Below are positions 1 to 10,317 of a DNA stretch of 32,054 nucleotides, one piece after another (position 1 is the stretch's first letter; each line of letters begins with the position of its first letter). This DNA comes from Chitinophagales bacterium (GTDB lineage: Bacteria; Bacteroidota; Bacteroidia; Chitinophagales; JADIYW01), in NCBI GenBank assembly GCA_023957215.1, contig JAMLHH010000035.1:1-32054 (forward strand), in the 5' to 3' direction. Below the pieces are notes generated by a model. It had not been told where the DNA came from. It worked only from the letters and a program-made list of their open reading frames with translations, and searched no databases. The position numbers and the translations under genes were made by a program.

Positions 1-216
1 ACTGGTGATTGCCCGCCTGAAAGTGTAATGGATTATAGCAATATCAAAAGAGTGAGACAATACTACTTGTCTGTGGACATAGATTTCTCTAAAATACCGA
101 GTAATCGTCCCGGTCTCAAAACTTTCTTAGAACTCATCAACATCATCAAAGTCCCTTTCCCTGCCTTAGAGTTTCGGTCTGACGGCAAAGTCAAGTGGAA
201 TTGGTATCAGTTTTAA
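1..216 (+). CDS. C-terminal end of a DUF2279-like protein (partial)
   Basis: The frame is open from base 1 and ends at a TAA, giving the last 71 residues of a gene that begins outside the window; the ATG at 28 is probably internal. The segment YYLSVDIDFSKI, then a hydrophobic stretch and a closing aromatic tail (WNWYQF), resembles from memory the C-terminus of the DUF2279 (YfiM-like) family common in Bacteroidota. Function is unknown. The family assignment is tentative because only the tail is visible. The 150 bases between this stop and the gyrB stop hold no convincing gene. Confidence 0.5.
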   Translation, partial: TGDCPPESVMDYSNIKRVRQYYLSVDIDFSKIPSNRPGLKTFLELINIIKVPFPALEFRSDGKVKWNWYQF

Positions 217-368
217 TATAGCGATTAAAACTGTTAATAGGCACTGACAACCGTGTTCAATGATGAATATACCGTATTGATTCTCTAATTTGGGAATTAA
301 ATCTGTAATGGTGTTGACGCCTACTCCTTCATCCAATTTGATAGGAGGTCTGTTTTATTTAGTTTTAA

Positions 369-2432
<2,064 letters not shown>

Positions 2433-2482
2433 TCATTTTTTTAAAATAATGTTATCTTAAAAGCATTACAAATATGTCTTTA

Positions 2483-2490
2483 TACATTTG
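2483..2490 (+). promoter_or_regulatory. Probable promoter -7 element of the DUF3078 gene
   Basis: TACATTTG matches TAnnTTTG and ends 18 bases before the ATG at 2509, giving a short leader. No strong -33 TTTG is visible. It lies back to back with the gyrB promoter in the same intergenic region. Confidence 0.45.
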
Positions 2491-2508
2491 CACTCAAATA
2501 TTTATATT

Positions 2509-3489
2509 ATGAGAAAAATTTTATCTATTTTATTCGTGTTATTGGCTGTTAGTATCCAAGCGCAAGAACTTGATACTCAGGTTGCATCAAAAACAGATGA
2601 CGATGTAAAAAAAATCAAAGAAAATCCCGAAGGGTGGAAAGTAGGAGGCACAGGATCATTAACTTTTAACCAAGTCGGACTTAAAAACTGGGCGGCAGGT
2701 GGAGATCCGTCTATCTCGCTTTTGGGTTTGGTCAACGGATATGCCGATTTAAAATCGGGAAAACATCTTTGGCAAAATAGATTAGGGTTAGAATATGGTA
2801 TCCAAAAAATCAAAGGGGAGCCTGTTCGTAAAAACTCTGACCGCTTAGAGCTTTTCTCAAAATATGGTTATGAGATAGCAAACAAATGGTATGCTTCTGC
2901 TTATGCCGGTCTTAGAACTGTCTTAACACCTACTTACGAGTATGATGAAAATGCTGTAAAAACAAGAATGATTTCAAAATTTGCCAGTCCGATGATTATA
3001 GACGCTGCTTTGGGTTTTGACTTTGTTCCGAATGAAAGCTTTTCTTTGTTCTTGTCTCCATTAGCAAGTAAAATGATAGTTGTTGCAAATGATTCTATCG
3101 CAGGTCTCAATATTCATGGTAACTATTATAAAAACTTCAGATGGGAATTGGGAGCAGCAGTTATTTTGGCTTACAAACAAGACATTGTTAAAAATGTCAA
3201 CTTACAGACGGTATTAAAACTATACAAAGATTATAGAAAAGGTCCTGCTCAAAACATTGATGTGGATTGGCAAACGACTATCGGACTCAAAGTTAATGAT
3301 TTCCTTTCAGCACAAGTTTTCACTCACTTGATTTGGGATTATGATGTATTGATACCTACTTATAACAAAGAAGGTTTACAAACAGGTATGGATAGAAAGT
3401 TACAATTTAGAGATGTTATCGGTGTAGGTCTTGCTTATTCTTTGGATAAAACTTTCGCAAAGAAATCGACTCAACCGGTTGAGAAATAA
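2509..3489 (+). CDS. DUF3078 family protein, secreted or outer-membrane
   Basis: A 326-residue protein with an N-terminal signal peptide (MRKILSILFVLLAVSIQAQ, cleavage likely after AQ). The mature part opens with a segment containing GWKVGGTGSLTFNQVGLKNWAAGG, split here as GWKVGGTGSL then TFNQVGLKNWAAGG, which is the hallmark of the Bacteroidota DUF3078 family. The rest alternates aromatic and polar residues as in beta-barrel outer-membrane proteins and ends in a hydrophobic strand. Function is unknown; a barrel in the outer membrane is an inference. The ATG at 2509 is preferred over an upstream TTG (2488) because it starts the signal peptide exactly. A rho-independent terminator follows. Confidence 0.85.
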   Translation: MRKILSILFVLLAVSIQAQELDTQVASKTDDDVKKIKENPEGWKVGGTGSLTFNQVGLKNWAAGGDPSISLLGLVNGYADLKSGKHLWQNRLGLEYGIQKIKGEPVRKNSDRLELFSKYGYEIANKWYASAYAGLRTVLTPTYEYDENAVKTRMISKFASPMIIDAALGFDFVPNESFSLFLSPLASKMIVVANDSIAGLNIHGNYYKNFRWELGAAVILAYKQDIVKNVNLQTVLKLYKDYRKGPAQNIDVDWQTTIGLKVNDFLSAQVFTHLIWDYDVLIPTYNKEGLQTGMDRKLQFRDVIGVGLAYSLDKTFAKKSTQPVEK

Positions 3490-3523
3490 GAATTGAACGC
3501 TGATTTTCAGCCAAAAATAAGTT

Positions 3524-3559
3524 AAAAGAGGGCTATGAAATTTTGCAGCCCTCTTTTTT
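3524..3559 (+). terminator. Rho-independent terminator after the DUF3078 gene
   Basis: AAAAGAGGGCT (3524-3534) pairs perfectly with AGCCCTCTTTT (3547-3557) around a 12-base loop, and the stem runs into a T tract. It lies 35 bases after the stop codon. Confidence 0.85.
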
Positions 3560-3582
3560 ATCTCCAAAAACTGAAATTTGGC

Positions 3583-3616
3583 TTTGTTTAAATCAGAGTC
3601 CGTTGATATACATTTG
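3583..3616 (+). promoter_or_regulatory. Probable promoter of the MerC-like gene
   Basis: TTTG (3583-3586) and TACATTTG (3609-3616) are separated by 22 bases, a good match to the Bacteroidota pattern TTTG-N~19-TAnnTTTG. It lies between the upstream terminator and the ATG at 3666, so the gene is probably transcribed alone. Confidence 0.55.
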
Positions 3617-3665
3617 CACCACTGTTTTTATTTTGATACCTTTGTACACTTTTTTAGAATTATCC

Positions 3666-4049
3666 ATGTCGTCATCACATAAAACACACTCTCATAAAAT
3701 TGGAAAAATCAGTACTGCACTCTCCATCTTATGTGCAATACATTGCGTGATGACACCTATTTTGGCATTGTTTTTACCTTTTATAGATACACACAGCGAT
3801 GGTTATTTTGAAATAGCTTTGATTTTTGCGGTATTTTTTCTTGGAGGTTTCTCTCTTTTACATGGATATCGAAACCACCATCATAACAGTCTGCCTTCCA
3901 TTCTTTTTATAGTCGGTATTGTTTTATTTGTCATAGGATTATCACATCACGATGACAGTCTGATTGCCTATCACACTATTTTGATGGTTGCCGGCGGTAT
4001 TTTCAGTGCCATTGGTCAGCTATATAATCTCAAATTGAGCCATTTGTAA
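3666..4049 (+). CDS. MerC domain-containing membrane protein
   Basis: A 127-residue inner-membrane protein with about four hydrophobic segments. The first carries the metal-binding type motif CAIHC (C23, H26, C27) followed by VMTPILALFLPF, the signature of the MerC mercury-transport family. The N-terminus (HKTHSHK) and the loop after segment two (GYRNHHHNS) are rich in histidine, which suggests metal contact in general. Bacteroidota carry MerC-like genes without a mer operon, and none is seen here, so mercury transport is not implied. I start at ATG 3666; the codons upstream overlap the promoter and terminator. Confidence 0.8.
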   Translation: MSSSHKTHSHKIGKISTALSILCAIHCVMTPILALFLPFIDTHSDGYFEIALIFAVFFLGGFSLLHGYRNHHHNSLPSILFIVGIVLFVIGLSHHDDSLIAYHTILMVAGGIFSAIGQLYNLKLSHL

Positions 4050-4056
4050 AGGAAAC

Positions 4057-4356
4057 TTACCAAGTCACTTCAAAATCAACACACGCTCTATCTGTACGAA
4101 CCTCTCCGATAAACTTACCTGCTTCTTTATGTAAAGGATGGACTTGATATGTGTGGAGAGCTTCTATACTATCTAAATCACAAGTGAGTGCCACATCCCA
4201 ATTATCACCTGAAGCATCGGGATGATTGATGCCCACTCTTACGCAAGTCAGGCCGGGAATCCTTCCCATCAAAGCTTCCAAATCTTTCTTGATTCTCAGT
4301 GCATTTTCTGCTTTGTTTTCTTCTTTCAACTTCCAAAAAACAACGTGACGTATCAT
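4057..4356 (-). CDS. Dabb (stress-responsive A/B barrel) domain protein
   Basis: A 99-residue single-domain protein beginning MIRHVVFWKLKE and containing GLTCVRVGINHP, WDVALTCDLDSIEALHTYQVHPLH and a closing strand typical of the dimeric alpha/beta-barrel Dabb family. Members are small cytoplasmic proteins of varied or unknown function. The length is complete for the family. It converges on the MerC-like gene, with only 7 bases between the stops. Confidence 0.88.
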   Translation of the reverse strand: MIRHVVFWKLKEENKAENALRIKKDLEALMGRIPGLTCVRVGINHPDASGDNWDVALTCDLDSIEALHTYQVHPLHKEAGKFIGEVRTDRACVDFEVTW

Positions 4357-4927
4357 AATATCTTACTTTTAAAAATAAATATTAAAAAAATTACCTTTGT
4401 CATTTTAGGTAAATACGAGAGCAAATTAGCTACTATAAATGGTATTCAATAATTTTTAAAAGGAATACTTTTGATAATCAGACTCTTTGAGATCAAAGGA
4501 TTTGGACAAGCCCTTTTATAATTGAACGTGAATTTTGGATAAGAAATAGTCTGAAAATGTGTACTTTGTTAGTATAGTACGCTGACTATCAGTATATTTT
4601 CATTAAACAAAAGCAAACAAAGTGCCATGTGTCTCAGGGGCTAAATATTTTCCTGTTGAAGATGATTTTTGTCCTACCTTATTTGAACAAGATTTTTATG
4701 CCACTTAAACAAAACTCATGTTTAATTACAGATTCCTTTTTCGTCAAAAGTGATATTGGGTACAGTATTATCTTGACAACAACGTGTACAGACTTAATAT
4801 TTAAGAAAGGCGGGATACCCATTGACGATAACTGAAAGTTTGCTGTTCATTATGGGTTACATAAGTAATAAATAATATCAATATTTGGAAAACAGAGACG
4901 AAATAATTTTGATACCGGGACAATTTC
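4357..4927. other. Intergenic stretch with no supported gene
   Basis: About 570 bases between the Dabb gene and a repeat. The only open frames are short, start at GTG or overlap the Dabb gene, and have unlikely composition. One TACCTTTG at 4392-4399 fits the -7 promoter consensus on the plus strand but has no clear -33 partner or gene behind it. It could be degraded coding sequence or carry an unrecognised RNA; I see nothing I can name. Confidence 0.4.
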
Positions 4928-5042
4928 TTTAACCACAAAGAGTACAAAGGCTACACAAAGGTTATAAATTCTCAGTGAACTCTGTGGTTAAGCAATCAGC
5001 GAATAATCATTTGCTAAGTCTCTTTGAGTTCCTTGCGGTTTA
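4928..5042. repeat. Dispersed repeat, copy A, with inverted ends
   Basis: Bases 4929-4937 (TTAACCACA) and 4983-4991 (TGTGGTTAA) are perfect 9-base inverted arms. The inner part shares TCTCAGTGAACTCTGTG (4970-4986) with copy B near 6500 and the left arm with the copies near 13180 and 13310. The element runs up to the stop codon of the desaturase. No transposase is visible, so it may be a small non-autonomous element. Confidence 0.65.
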
Positions 5043-6395
5043 TCACCTCGCCTGAAAAAACCTCTTATTATCTACTTCCTGTTGAATTTCAGTACTTAAC
5101 TCACTATTAGACATCGTTAACAGATAATCGTAATGTGCACGCTGCAGTGTAGATAAAGATTCGTATTCTATATAGGGATAATTATATTTCTTACACAAAT
5201 TCTCAACTACCACTTTTAAATCTCTTAAATTTTCTACTGGTACAAAGGCATTGAGATGATGTTCTACCTGAATATTAAAACCACCTGTAAAGTAAAACCA
5301 AAAAGTACTGTGAGGTGCAAAATTACTGGAGTTGTGGCAAACGTAATAACCATACTTGTTTCGCATGTCTTTTGGGATAGGCTGGCTTGCCATAGGTATA
5401 AAGTGATTAATAGCTGAACCGAGATAGATAAAAGTAAAAAGCAAACATTGAAACAATAGATACCATCCTAAAAAGTAGAATAAACTACCGTGAATTATTG
5501 CCGGTATGATGATGTAAAAAGTGAAAGTGAGTAATAGAGATATATTATGTTTGAGTGCCACTTTTTTATTATGACTTTCCCAATATGCTGTATAAATACC
5601 TCCTACTGTAGTAATGATATTGGCATAAAACATATACCATAGAAAAGATACTTTGTGTTGTAGGCGGTGAATACCTTTATATTCTATCATACCTGAGTAT
5701 CTGATAAAATGTGAAAAACCAATCACTTCATAATCGTATTCAGGATCGCCAATTTTTACATGATGACTATTGTGTTCATAGATCAATGCTTTTCTGGATA
5801 TAAAAGGCCAGAGTATAGGCCACATAAAGACTAGCAATCCATGTAATATCTTATTTTCAGGAAACTCTCTATGTGTATGTTCATGGGCAATCAGCCCAAA
5901 CAAAGAACAAGATACCATCGCTTGAAGTATAACCATAGGAAGAGCCATCCAAAGATTGATTTTAAGATAAAACACACCGATAATAGTCATCAAGTTGACA
6001 AGAAGTAAAGCTGTACGAACACGGTTAAAGTGATTGCTCTTTTCTTTACTGACTTGATATAGATTTTTCTTTTTACAAGTTTTTATGAGTTCATCAAAAA
6101 AGGGTTCGTCAAAAGCAGCTTCTTCAATTTGTTCATTTTGAGACAAAACACCTATCTGATATTTCTCTAAATGTTTAAGTTCTCTGCTAGAAGTAACTCC
6201 ATGTCGTGTTTGAAAAAAACTAGTAGCATCTTCACCAGCTCTAGTCATCAAGATTTCTGCACCACCCGGATGTTTATCTAAAAAGTTGGTAATATCATAC
6301 ACTTTATTGAATAAAACAATCCAACAGTCGTCTATCTGATTATGTTGTAATATTTCATTTCTACTATACTCCTTAAATAAGGTGCTGTTTTTCAT
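5043..6395 (-). CDS. Cytochrome b5-fused front-end fatty acid desaturase
   Basis: A 450-residue membrane enzyme predicted to insert a double bond into an acyl chain using di-iron chemistry. Residues about 8-85 are a cytochrome b5 domain (HPGG at 42-45, second heme His probably H65). The desaturase domain has all three histidine boxes: HEHTH (171-175), HNSHH (208-212) and QVEHH (376-380). Glutamine opening the third box is the mark of front-end (delta-5/6/8) desaturases. Several hydrophobic segments lie between the boxes. The fused b5 domain would supply electrons directly. Substrate is unknown: a polyunsaturated acyl chain or a sphingolipid base are possible. It stands alone, flanked by dispersed repeats, with a TATCTTTG promoter element upstream. 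Confidence 0.9.
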   Translation of the reverse strand: MKNSTLFKEYSRNEILQHNQIDDCWIVLFNKVYDITNFLDKHPGGAEILMTRAGEDATSFFQTRHGVTSSRELKHLEKYQIGVLSQNEQIEEAAFDEPFFDELIKTCKKKNLYQVSKEKSNHFNRVRTALLLVNLMTIIGVFYLKINLWMALPMVILQAMVSCSLFGLIAHEHTHREFPENKILHGLLVFMWPILWPFISRKALIYEHNSHHVKIGDPEYDYEVIGFSHFIRYSGMIEYKGIHRLQHKVSFLWYMFYANIITTVGGIYTAYWESHNKKVALKHNISLLLTFTFYIIIPAIIHGSLFYFLGWYLLFQCLLFTFIYLGSAINHFIPMASQPIPKDMRNKYGYYVCHNSSNFAPHSTFWFYFTGGFNIQVEHHLNAFVPVENLRDLKVVVENLCKKYNYPYIEYESLSTLQRAHYDYLLTMSNSELSTEIQQEVDNKRFFQAR

Positions 6396-6405
6396 GGCAT
6401 TGCTT

Positions 6406-6413
6406 CAAAGATA
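6406..6413 (-). promoter_or_regulatory. Probable promoter -7 element of the desaturase gene
   Basis: On the minus strand TATCTTTG matches TAnnTTTG exactly and ends 10 bases before the ATG at 6395, implying a very short leader. No convincing -33 element at the right distance. Confidence 0.4.
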
Positions 6414-6469
6414 TCTATATGACTGTCAATAAATGTTAAGATAAAGATAAGTTTTTGAAACTTGGGGGC

Positions 6470-6555
6470 TTTTAACTGCAAAGGCTATAATTTCTCAGTG
6501 AACTCTGTGATAATCTCAGTGAACTCTGTGGTTAATCAATCAGTAATCAGTGAAT
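6470..6555. repeat. Dispersed repeat, copy B, with internal tandem duplication
   Basis: The 17-base word TCTCAGTGAACTCTGTG occurs twice, at 6493-6509 and 6514-6530 (period 21), and once in copy A. The right arm CTCTGTGGTTAA (6524-6535) is the inverse complement of the left arm seen in the copies near 13180 and 13310. Only the right half of the element is present. It lies just upstream of the desaturase and downstream of the aminotransferase stop. Confidence 0.65.
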
Positions 6556-6575
6556 TAACCCCTGCCGTTAATAGT

Positions 6576-7691
6576 TTACTTATAAAACTCAAAGATTTTC
6601 TCTACTACTTTTTCCTGTTCTTCTCTTTTTAATAGATAATATTGCGGAAGTCGTAATAATCTGCTACTTTCGGTAGTCGTGTATTTATCTTCCCCTCTAA
6701 ATTCTCCCACTTTTCTACCAAATTCAGAAGTATGAAGAGGCGTATAATGGAATGCGCTACCTATTTTGTTTTTTTTCAAAAAATCAATGAGTTTTTTTCG
6801 CTCCGATTTATCAGCGGTTTTTATCCAAAATATATGACCATTATGTTGGGCGTATTCAGGTATTTGGGCGAGTTGTATTTTACCATCCTTCTCTAAGCTT
6901 TGCAGTTCTTGAAAGTAAAAGCTCCAATTTGAAAGATACTGACGTATCATTTTATCGGTCTGCTGTAATTGAGTATATAAAATGACAGCTAAAGGTTCAG
7001 CAAGCAAAGAGTTAGTACCTTTATGCTTCCACTCATAAGAAGAAACATGACCTTCTGTCATTGCTTGCTTATTTGTTCCAAAGTAATAGCTCTTAACGAA
7101 ACCATCCCAAAGTTGCACGTTGTTAATTGAAATACCACCACCTTCATCACAACTAATATTTTTAAAAAAATCAAAACTAATAGTAGATATATCGCCAAAA
7201 CTTCCAAGATATTTCCCTCTATACTTGCAACTGATACCATGTGCGTTGTCTTCAATTAAAAACAGATTGTTTTCTTTACAAATCCTCTGTATTTTATCGT
7301 AATCACATGCCACACCTGCATAGTTGATGGTCATGACAGCCACAGTATTTTGAGTAATAGCATTTTCAATAGCTTCTGCACTAATATTCATTGTGCTTGG
7401 CTCACAATCTACAAAAACACACTTGTACCCATTCATCACGACAGCATTTGCCAAAGATACAAACCCATAGGAAGGCAAAATAACTTCTTTCCCTTTTGAA
7501 TCAGGTAAACTCATGAGTGCCAACTCTAAAGATTGCGTACAGGATTTGGTCAAAAAAAAACTCTTTAGATTATATTTTTCTTTAAAATCAATTTCAACTT
7601 CTTGTCTTGGATTTACAACAATACCCTGATAAAATGAATGTAACTTATCTAATTCATTGGTGATGTGATTCTTTTTGAAGTATGGTATCAT
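6576..7691 (-). CDS. DegT/DnrJ/EryC1-type sugar aminotransferase, WecE-like
   Basis: A 371-residue PLP-dependent aminotransferase expected to aminate a nucleotide-linked keto sugar. PLP lysine K177 sits in ISFDFFKN, followed by DEGGGISIN (182-190), the conserved loop of the family. The segment SYEWKHKGTNSLLAEPLA and the C-terminal FHYTPLHTSEFG most resemble WecE/RffA (dTDP-4-amino-4,6-dideoxygalactose transaminase). Length is normal for the family. It is the third gene of the minus-strand nucleotide-sugar set after the CDP-glucose dehydratase and the C-methyltransferase, with a 161-base gap. The lysine rules out a dehydratase of the ColD/RfbH type. The exact sugar substrate cannot be read from sequence. 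Confidence 0.88.
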   Translation of the reverse strand: MIPYFKKNHITNELDKLHSFYQGIVVNPRQEVEIDFKEKYNLKSFFLTKSCTQSLELALMSLPDSKGKEVILPSYGFVSLANAVVMNGYKCVFVDCEPSTMNISAEAIENAITQNTVAVMTINYAGVACDYDKIQRICKENNLFLIEDNAHGISCKYRGKYLGSFGDISTISFDFFKNISCDEGGGISINNVQLWDGFVKSYYFGTNKQAMTEGHVSSYEWKHKGTNSLLAEPLAVILYTQLQQTDKMIRQYLSNWSFYFQELQSLEKDGKIQLAQIPEYAQHNGHIFWIKTADKSERKKLIDFLKKNKIGSAFHYTPLHTSEFGRKVGEFRGEDKYTTTESSRLLRLPQYYLLKREEQEKVVEKIFEFYK

Positions 7692-7852
7692 TGGTGAAAT
7701 AAGAATAATCTTAATTTATTAATTGATTATTGATAATGTGTAAATTAAAACAGCAGTTAATATGTATAAGTTATCTATAAGCGATTTTAAAAAATTATTT
7801 ACGAATAAAAATATAGAAAAATCCACCCTTTAAGGGAATTCTCTATCACGAT

Positions 7853-9108
7853 TTAAATATAACCAAGTTTTGTTGAATCTCCGATTTTAATAATTTTTAA
7901 TTGGGGAAAACTGATAATAAAATTTACGTTCTTTTTCTTCAAATAAGCTAAATTTTCTATAATACTGTCAGCATAATTCCACGCTAAAATAAAAATATAA
8001 TCCACTGTTTTCTTTTCTAAATATTCTAATGAATAAATTTTCAAGCCGGTATTTGGGAAGTATTTCCCCTGCTTTGTTGGGCTAATATCCACTAACGCAT
8101 CTAAATAATTAGTACCAATTCCAAAATAATTCAAATAATTTGCTGCTTTGCCCGGAGCACCATAACCCACGATTCTTTTATTTTTACTTTTCAATTCTTT
8201 TAACAATTCTAGGGTTTTAGATTTAAGTTGAAGAATATTTATTGAAAATTGCCGGTAGGTTTTTAGCTCGTACAACTTGAATTCCTGTTCTTCATTTAGT
8301 ATCTGATTGACTGTATTATCCTCTCTTTTATCTCTTGAGATGTATATTCTAAGGCTACCTCCTTGTGTAGGAATTTTTTCCACGTGATTTATAAATAGCT
8401 GATATTGTTGAAAAAGCTTTTTAATAGAATACAAATTGAAATAAGAAAAATGTTGATGAAAAATAACATCAAAAAGCCCATTTTGAAACATCGGTAATGA
8501 GTGAGGAACTTCAATGACTATTTGGGTCTCATCATCCGAAAGAATAGATAAACTTTCTACAAAATCTTTGGGAGCAGGTACATGAGCAAATACATTACAT
8601 GTTATTATTAACTTTGGGGCTTGTAAAAGATTTTTTTGACTATACCGGCCGTTTTTTTATTAAAAAAACGATTATAAGTAGTGATACCTAGCTTTTCGGT
8701 GATTTCAGCATGTGGCGTAGAAGGTTCTATGGAAATCAGATGCTTTGTTTGAGTTTTAAATTGTGAAATTAAAACTCCATCATTGGCCGCTATTTCAATA
8801 ATAGTGTCCTGATTATCAATAGCAAGGTATTGAGATATAGCTTGATAGGTTTCCTCAAAATGCTGAACAACTTCAGGAATTTTTGATGAGTAATAGGGGT
8901 AGTTGTTTTGAAATAGAATTTTCGGCGAAATATTTTCTCTAATCTGAAAATGATAGCAGTTTTTACAAAAAACAGCAGAAAGAAGATAGACTTCGAGTAC
9001 TGTTTTTGTATCTGTCAAGACATCAGCGATGGGCACTTTTCCGAAGTCATGCACTAAAACTAATTCATCACTCTCACAACATCTGCATTGATTAATTATT
9101 TCTAACAT
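7853..9108 (-). pseudogene. Sugar C-methyltransferase (TylC3-like), frameshifted
   Basis: Two frames together give a SAM-dependent C-methyltransferase of about 418 residues. The N-terminal part (9108 down to about 8630) has the zinc-binding domain (CRCC and CKNC pairs, with FGKVPIADVL) and the SAM motif IIEIAANDGVL. The C-terminal part (about 8630 down to 7853) continues with ITCNVFAHVPAP, EVPHSLP, HQHFSYFNLYSI and the Rossmann-like VGYGAPGKAANYLNYFG. The break is a run of seven T (8631-8637); one more base rejoins the frames. As written the first frame stops after 166 residues and lacks the catalytic half. It starts one base after the dehydratase stop, so the two were coupled. It may be a sequencing error, a phase-variable state or a true null. 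Confidence 0.85.
8631..8637. repeat. T7 homopolymer at the methyltransferase frameshift
   Basis: Seven T on the plus strand (seven A in the coding strand). With eight, the coding strand reads VKKNLLQAPKLIITCNV without interruption; with seven it runs into a stop about ten codons later. Confidence 0.8.
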
Positions 9109-9109
9109 C

Positions 9110-10189
9110 CTATATCTTTGACAAATAATCTTCTATATATTGATTTGTCAACTCCTGAATAGATTCAGGGTGATGAATATATTCCCAATACCAGTGGGCT
9201 GCACGCCCTAACATATCGTTGACATTAGTGATGCTTTGCCATTTAAGAATATGCTTTGCTTTGTCAACATTTAATTTCAGGAAGACATTTTCATCAAACT
9301 CTTTACTTTCATGAATGATGTATGGTTTAAAATCATCCCGCCCCCATTTTTTCCAAATCCCATCCACCAAGTCTAACACCGTCAACTCTTTATTGGTTTG
9401 CGGACCAAAATTAAAAGATTCTCCACTTAATTTTTTTGCTCTAATTTCAGAGGCGCATAAAGTATAACCATAAATCACATCTAAAACGTCATTCCAAGGT
9501 CTGATAGCATTAGGTGTTCTAATTTCAATCGGTTTTTTATTCTTCCATGCTCTTATACAATCCGGTATGATTCTTTTTGCATTCCAATCTCCTCCTCCTA
9601 TCACATTACCGGCACGACATGAAACAATATTGACTTTCTCGCTTTCCTTAAAAAAAGTTTGATAATAGCTATTGAAAATTATTTCGGCTATACTTTTAGA
9701 GGCGCTATAGGGATCCACTCCGGCTAAGACATCATTTTCACGATACCCCCATACCCATTCATTATTTTTATAGCACTTGTCACTTGTTATAACTATTACA
9801 TCACAAGTAGTTGGATATACTCTTAAAGATTCCAATAAATTAGCAGTTCCGATACTATTCACTTGAAAGGTTTGAAGAGGATGTTGATAAGCTGCATAAG
9901 TTAAAGATTGTGCGGCAAGATGAAAGATAATATCGGGTTGTATATTTTGAATACAAGCACTGAGACTTGAAAAATCTCTTATATCTATGTAAAATTGAGT
10001 AATTTCATTTCCTATTCCACATCCTTTAAAAATGATATCATTAGGGTAATTTTCATTGGAAATCCCATATACTTTTGCGTCTAAATGAAGCAAATACAAG
10101 CTTAGCCACGAACCCTTAAAGCCGGTATTTCCGGTTATTAAGACTTTTTTTCCTTGATAGTAATCCTTGTATAGATTTGCCCCTTTCAC
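9110..10189 (-). CDS. rfbG: CDP-glucose 4,6-dehydratase
   Basis: A 359-residue short-chain dehydrogenase that would convert CDP-glucose to CDP-4-keto-6-deoxyglucose. It shows the NAD-binding motif GNTGFKG (20-26), the TSDKCY segment (135-140), the catalytic Tyr-Lys pair in YSASK (Y161, K165), and the RfbG-type signatures RAGNVIGGGDW and RPWNDVLDV. Length is normal. The start is a GTG (10189). It is the first gene of a minus-strand operon and its TAG lies one base before the methyltransferase ATG. The usual partner rfbF (glucose-1-phosphate cytidylyltransferase) is not in the window. The divergent neighbour is the SGNH-hydrolase-like gene. Confidence 0.92.
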   Translation of the reverse strand: MKGANLYKDYYQGKKVLITGNTGFKGSWLSLYLLHLDAKVYGISNENYPNDIIFKGCGIGNEITQFYIDIRDFSSLSACIQNIQPDIIFHLAAQSLTYAAYQHPLQTFQVNSIGTANLLESLRVYPTTCDVIVITSDKCYKNNEWVWGYRENDVLAGVDPYSASKSIAEIIFNSYYQTFFKESEKVNIVSCRAGNVIGGGDWNAKRIIPDCIRAWKNKKPIEIRTPNAIRPWNDVLDVIYGYTLCASEIRAKKLSGESFNFGPQTNKELTVLDLVDGIWKKWGRDDFKPYIIHESKEFDENVFLKLNVDKAKHILKWQSITNVNDMLGRAAHWYWEYIHHPESIQELTNQYIEDYLSKI

Positions 10190-10317
10190 TGTGATTTTAG
10201 TCTGTACAAGCTAAATATAAGATAAATCATAGAAATCTATATAATTTTCTTTTTTGAAGGAGAAATGCTAAAATTAAATCTCCAATAATAATTAACTTGT
10301 CCTAAATACTTCATTCG

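Noticed and set aside
217..368. Minus-strand frame reading KLDEGVGVNTITDLIP
   Set aside because: It looks protein-like in composition but has a stop just upstream, no good start, and is under 60 codons. At most a relic.
3666..4049. Mercury-resistance locus
   Set aside because: Only a MerC-like protein is present; no merR, merA, merT or merP is nearby.
4629..4835. 68-codon frame starting at GTG
   Set aside because: Unlikely composition, a weak start, no conserved motif and no promoter tied to it.
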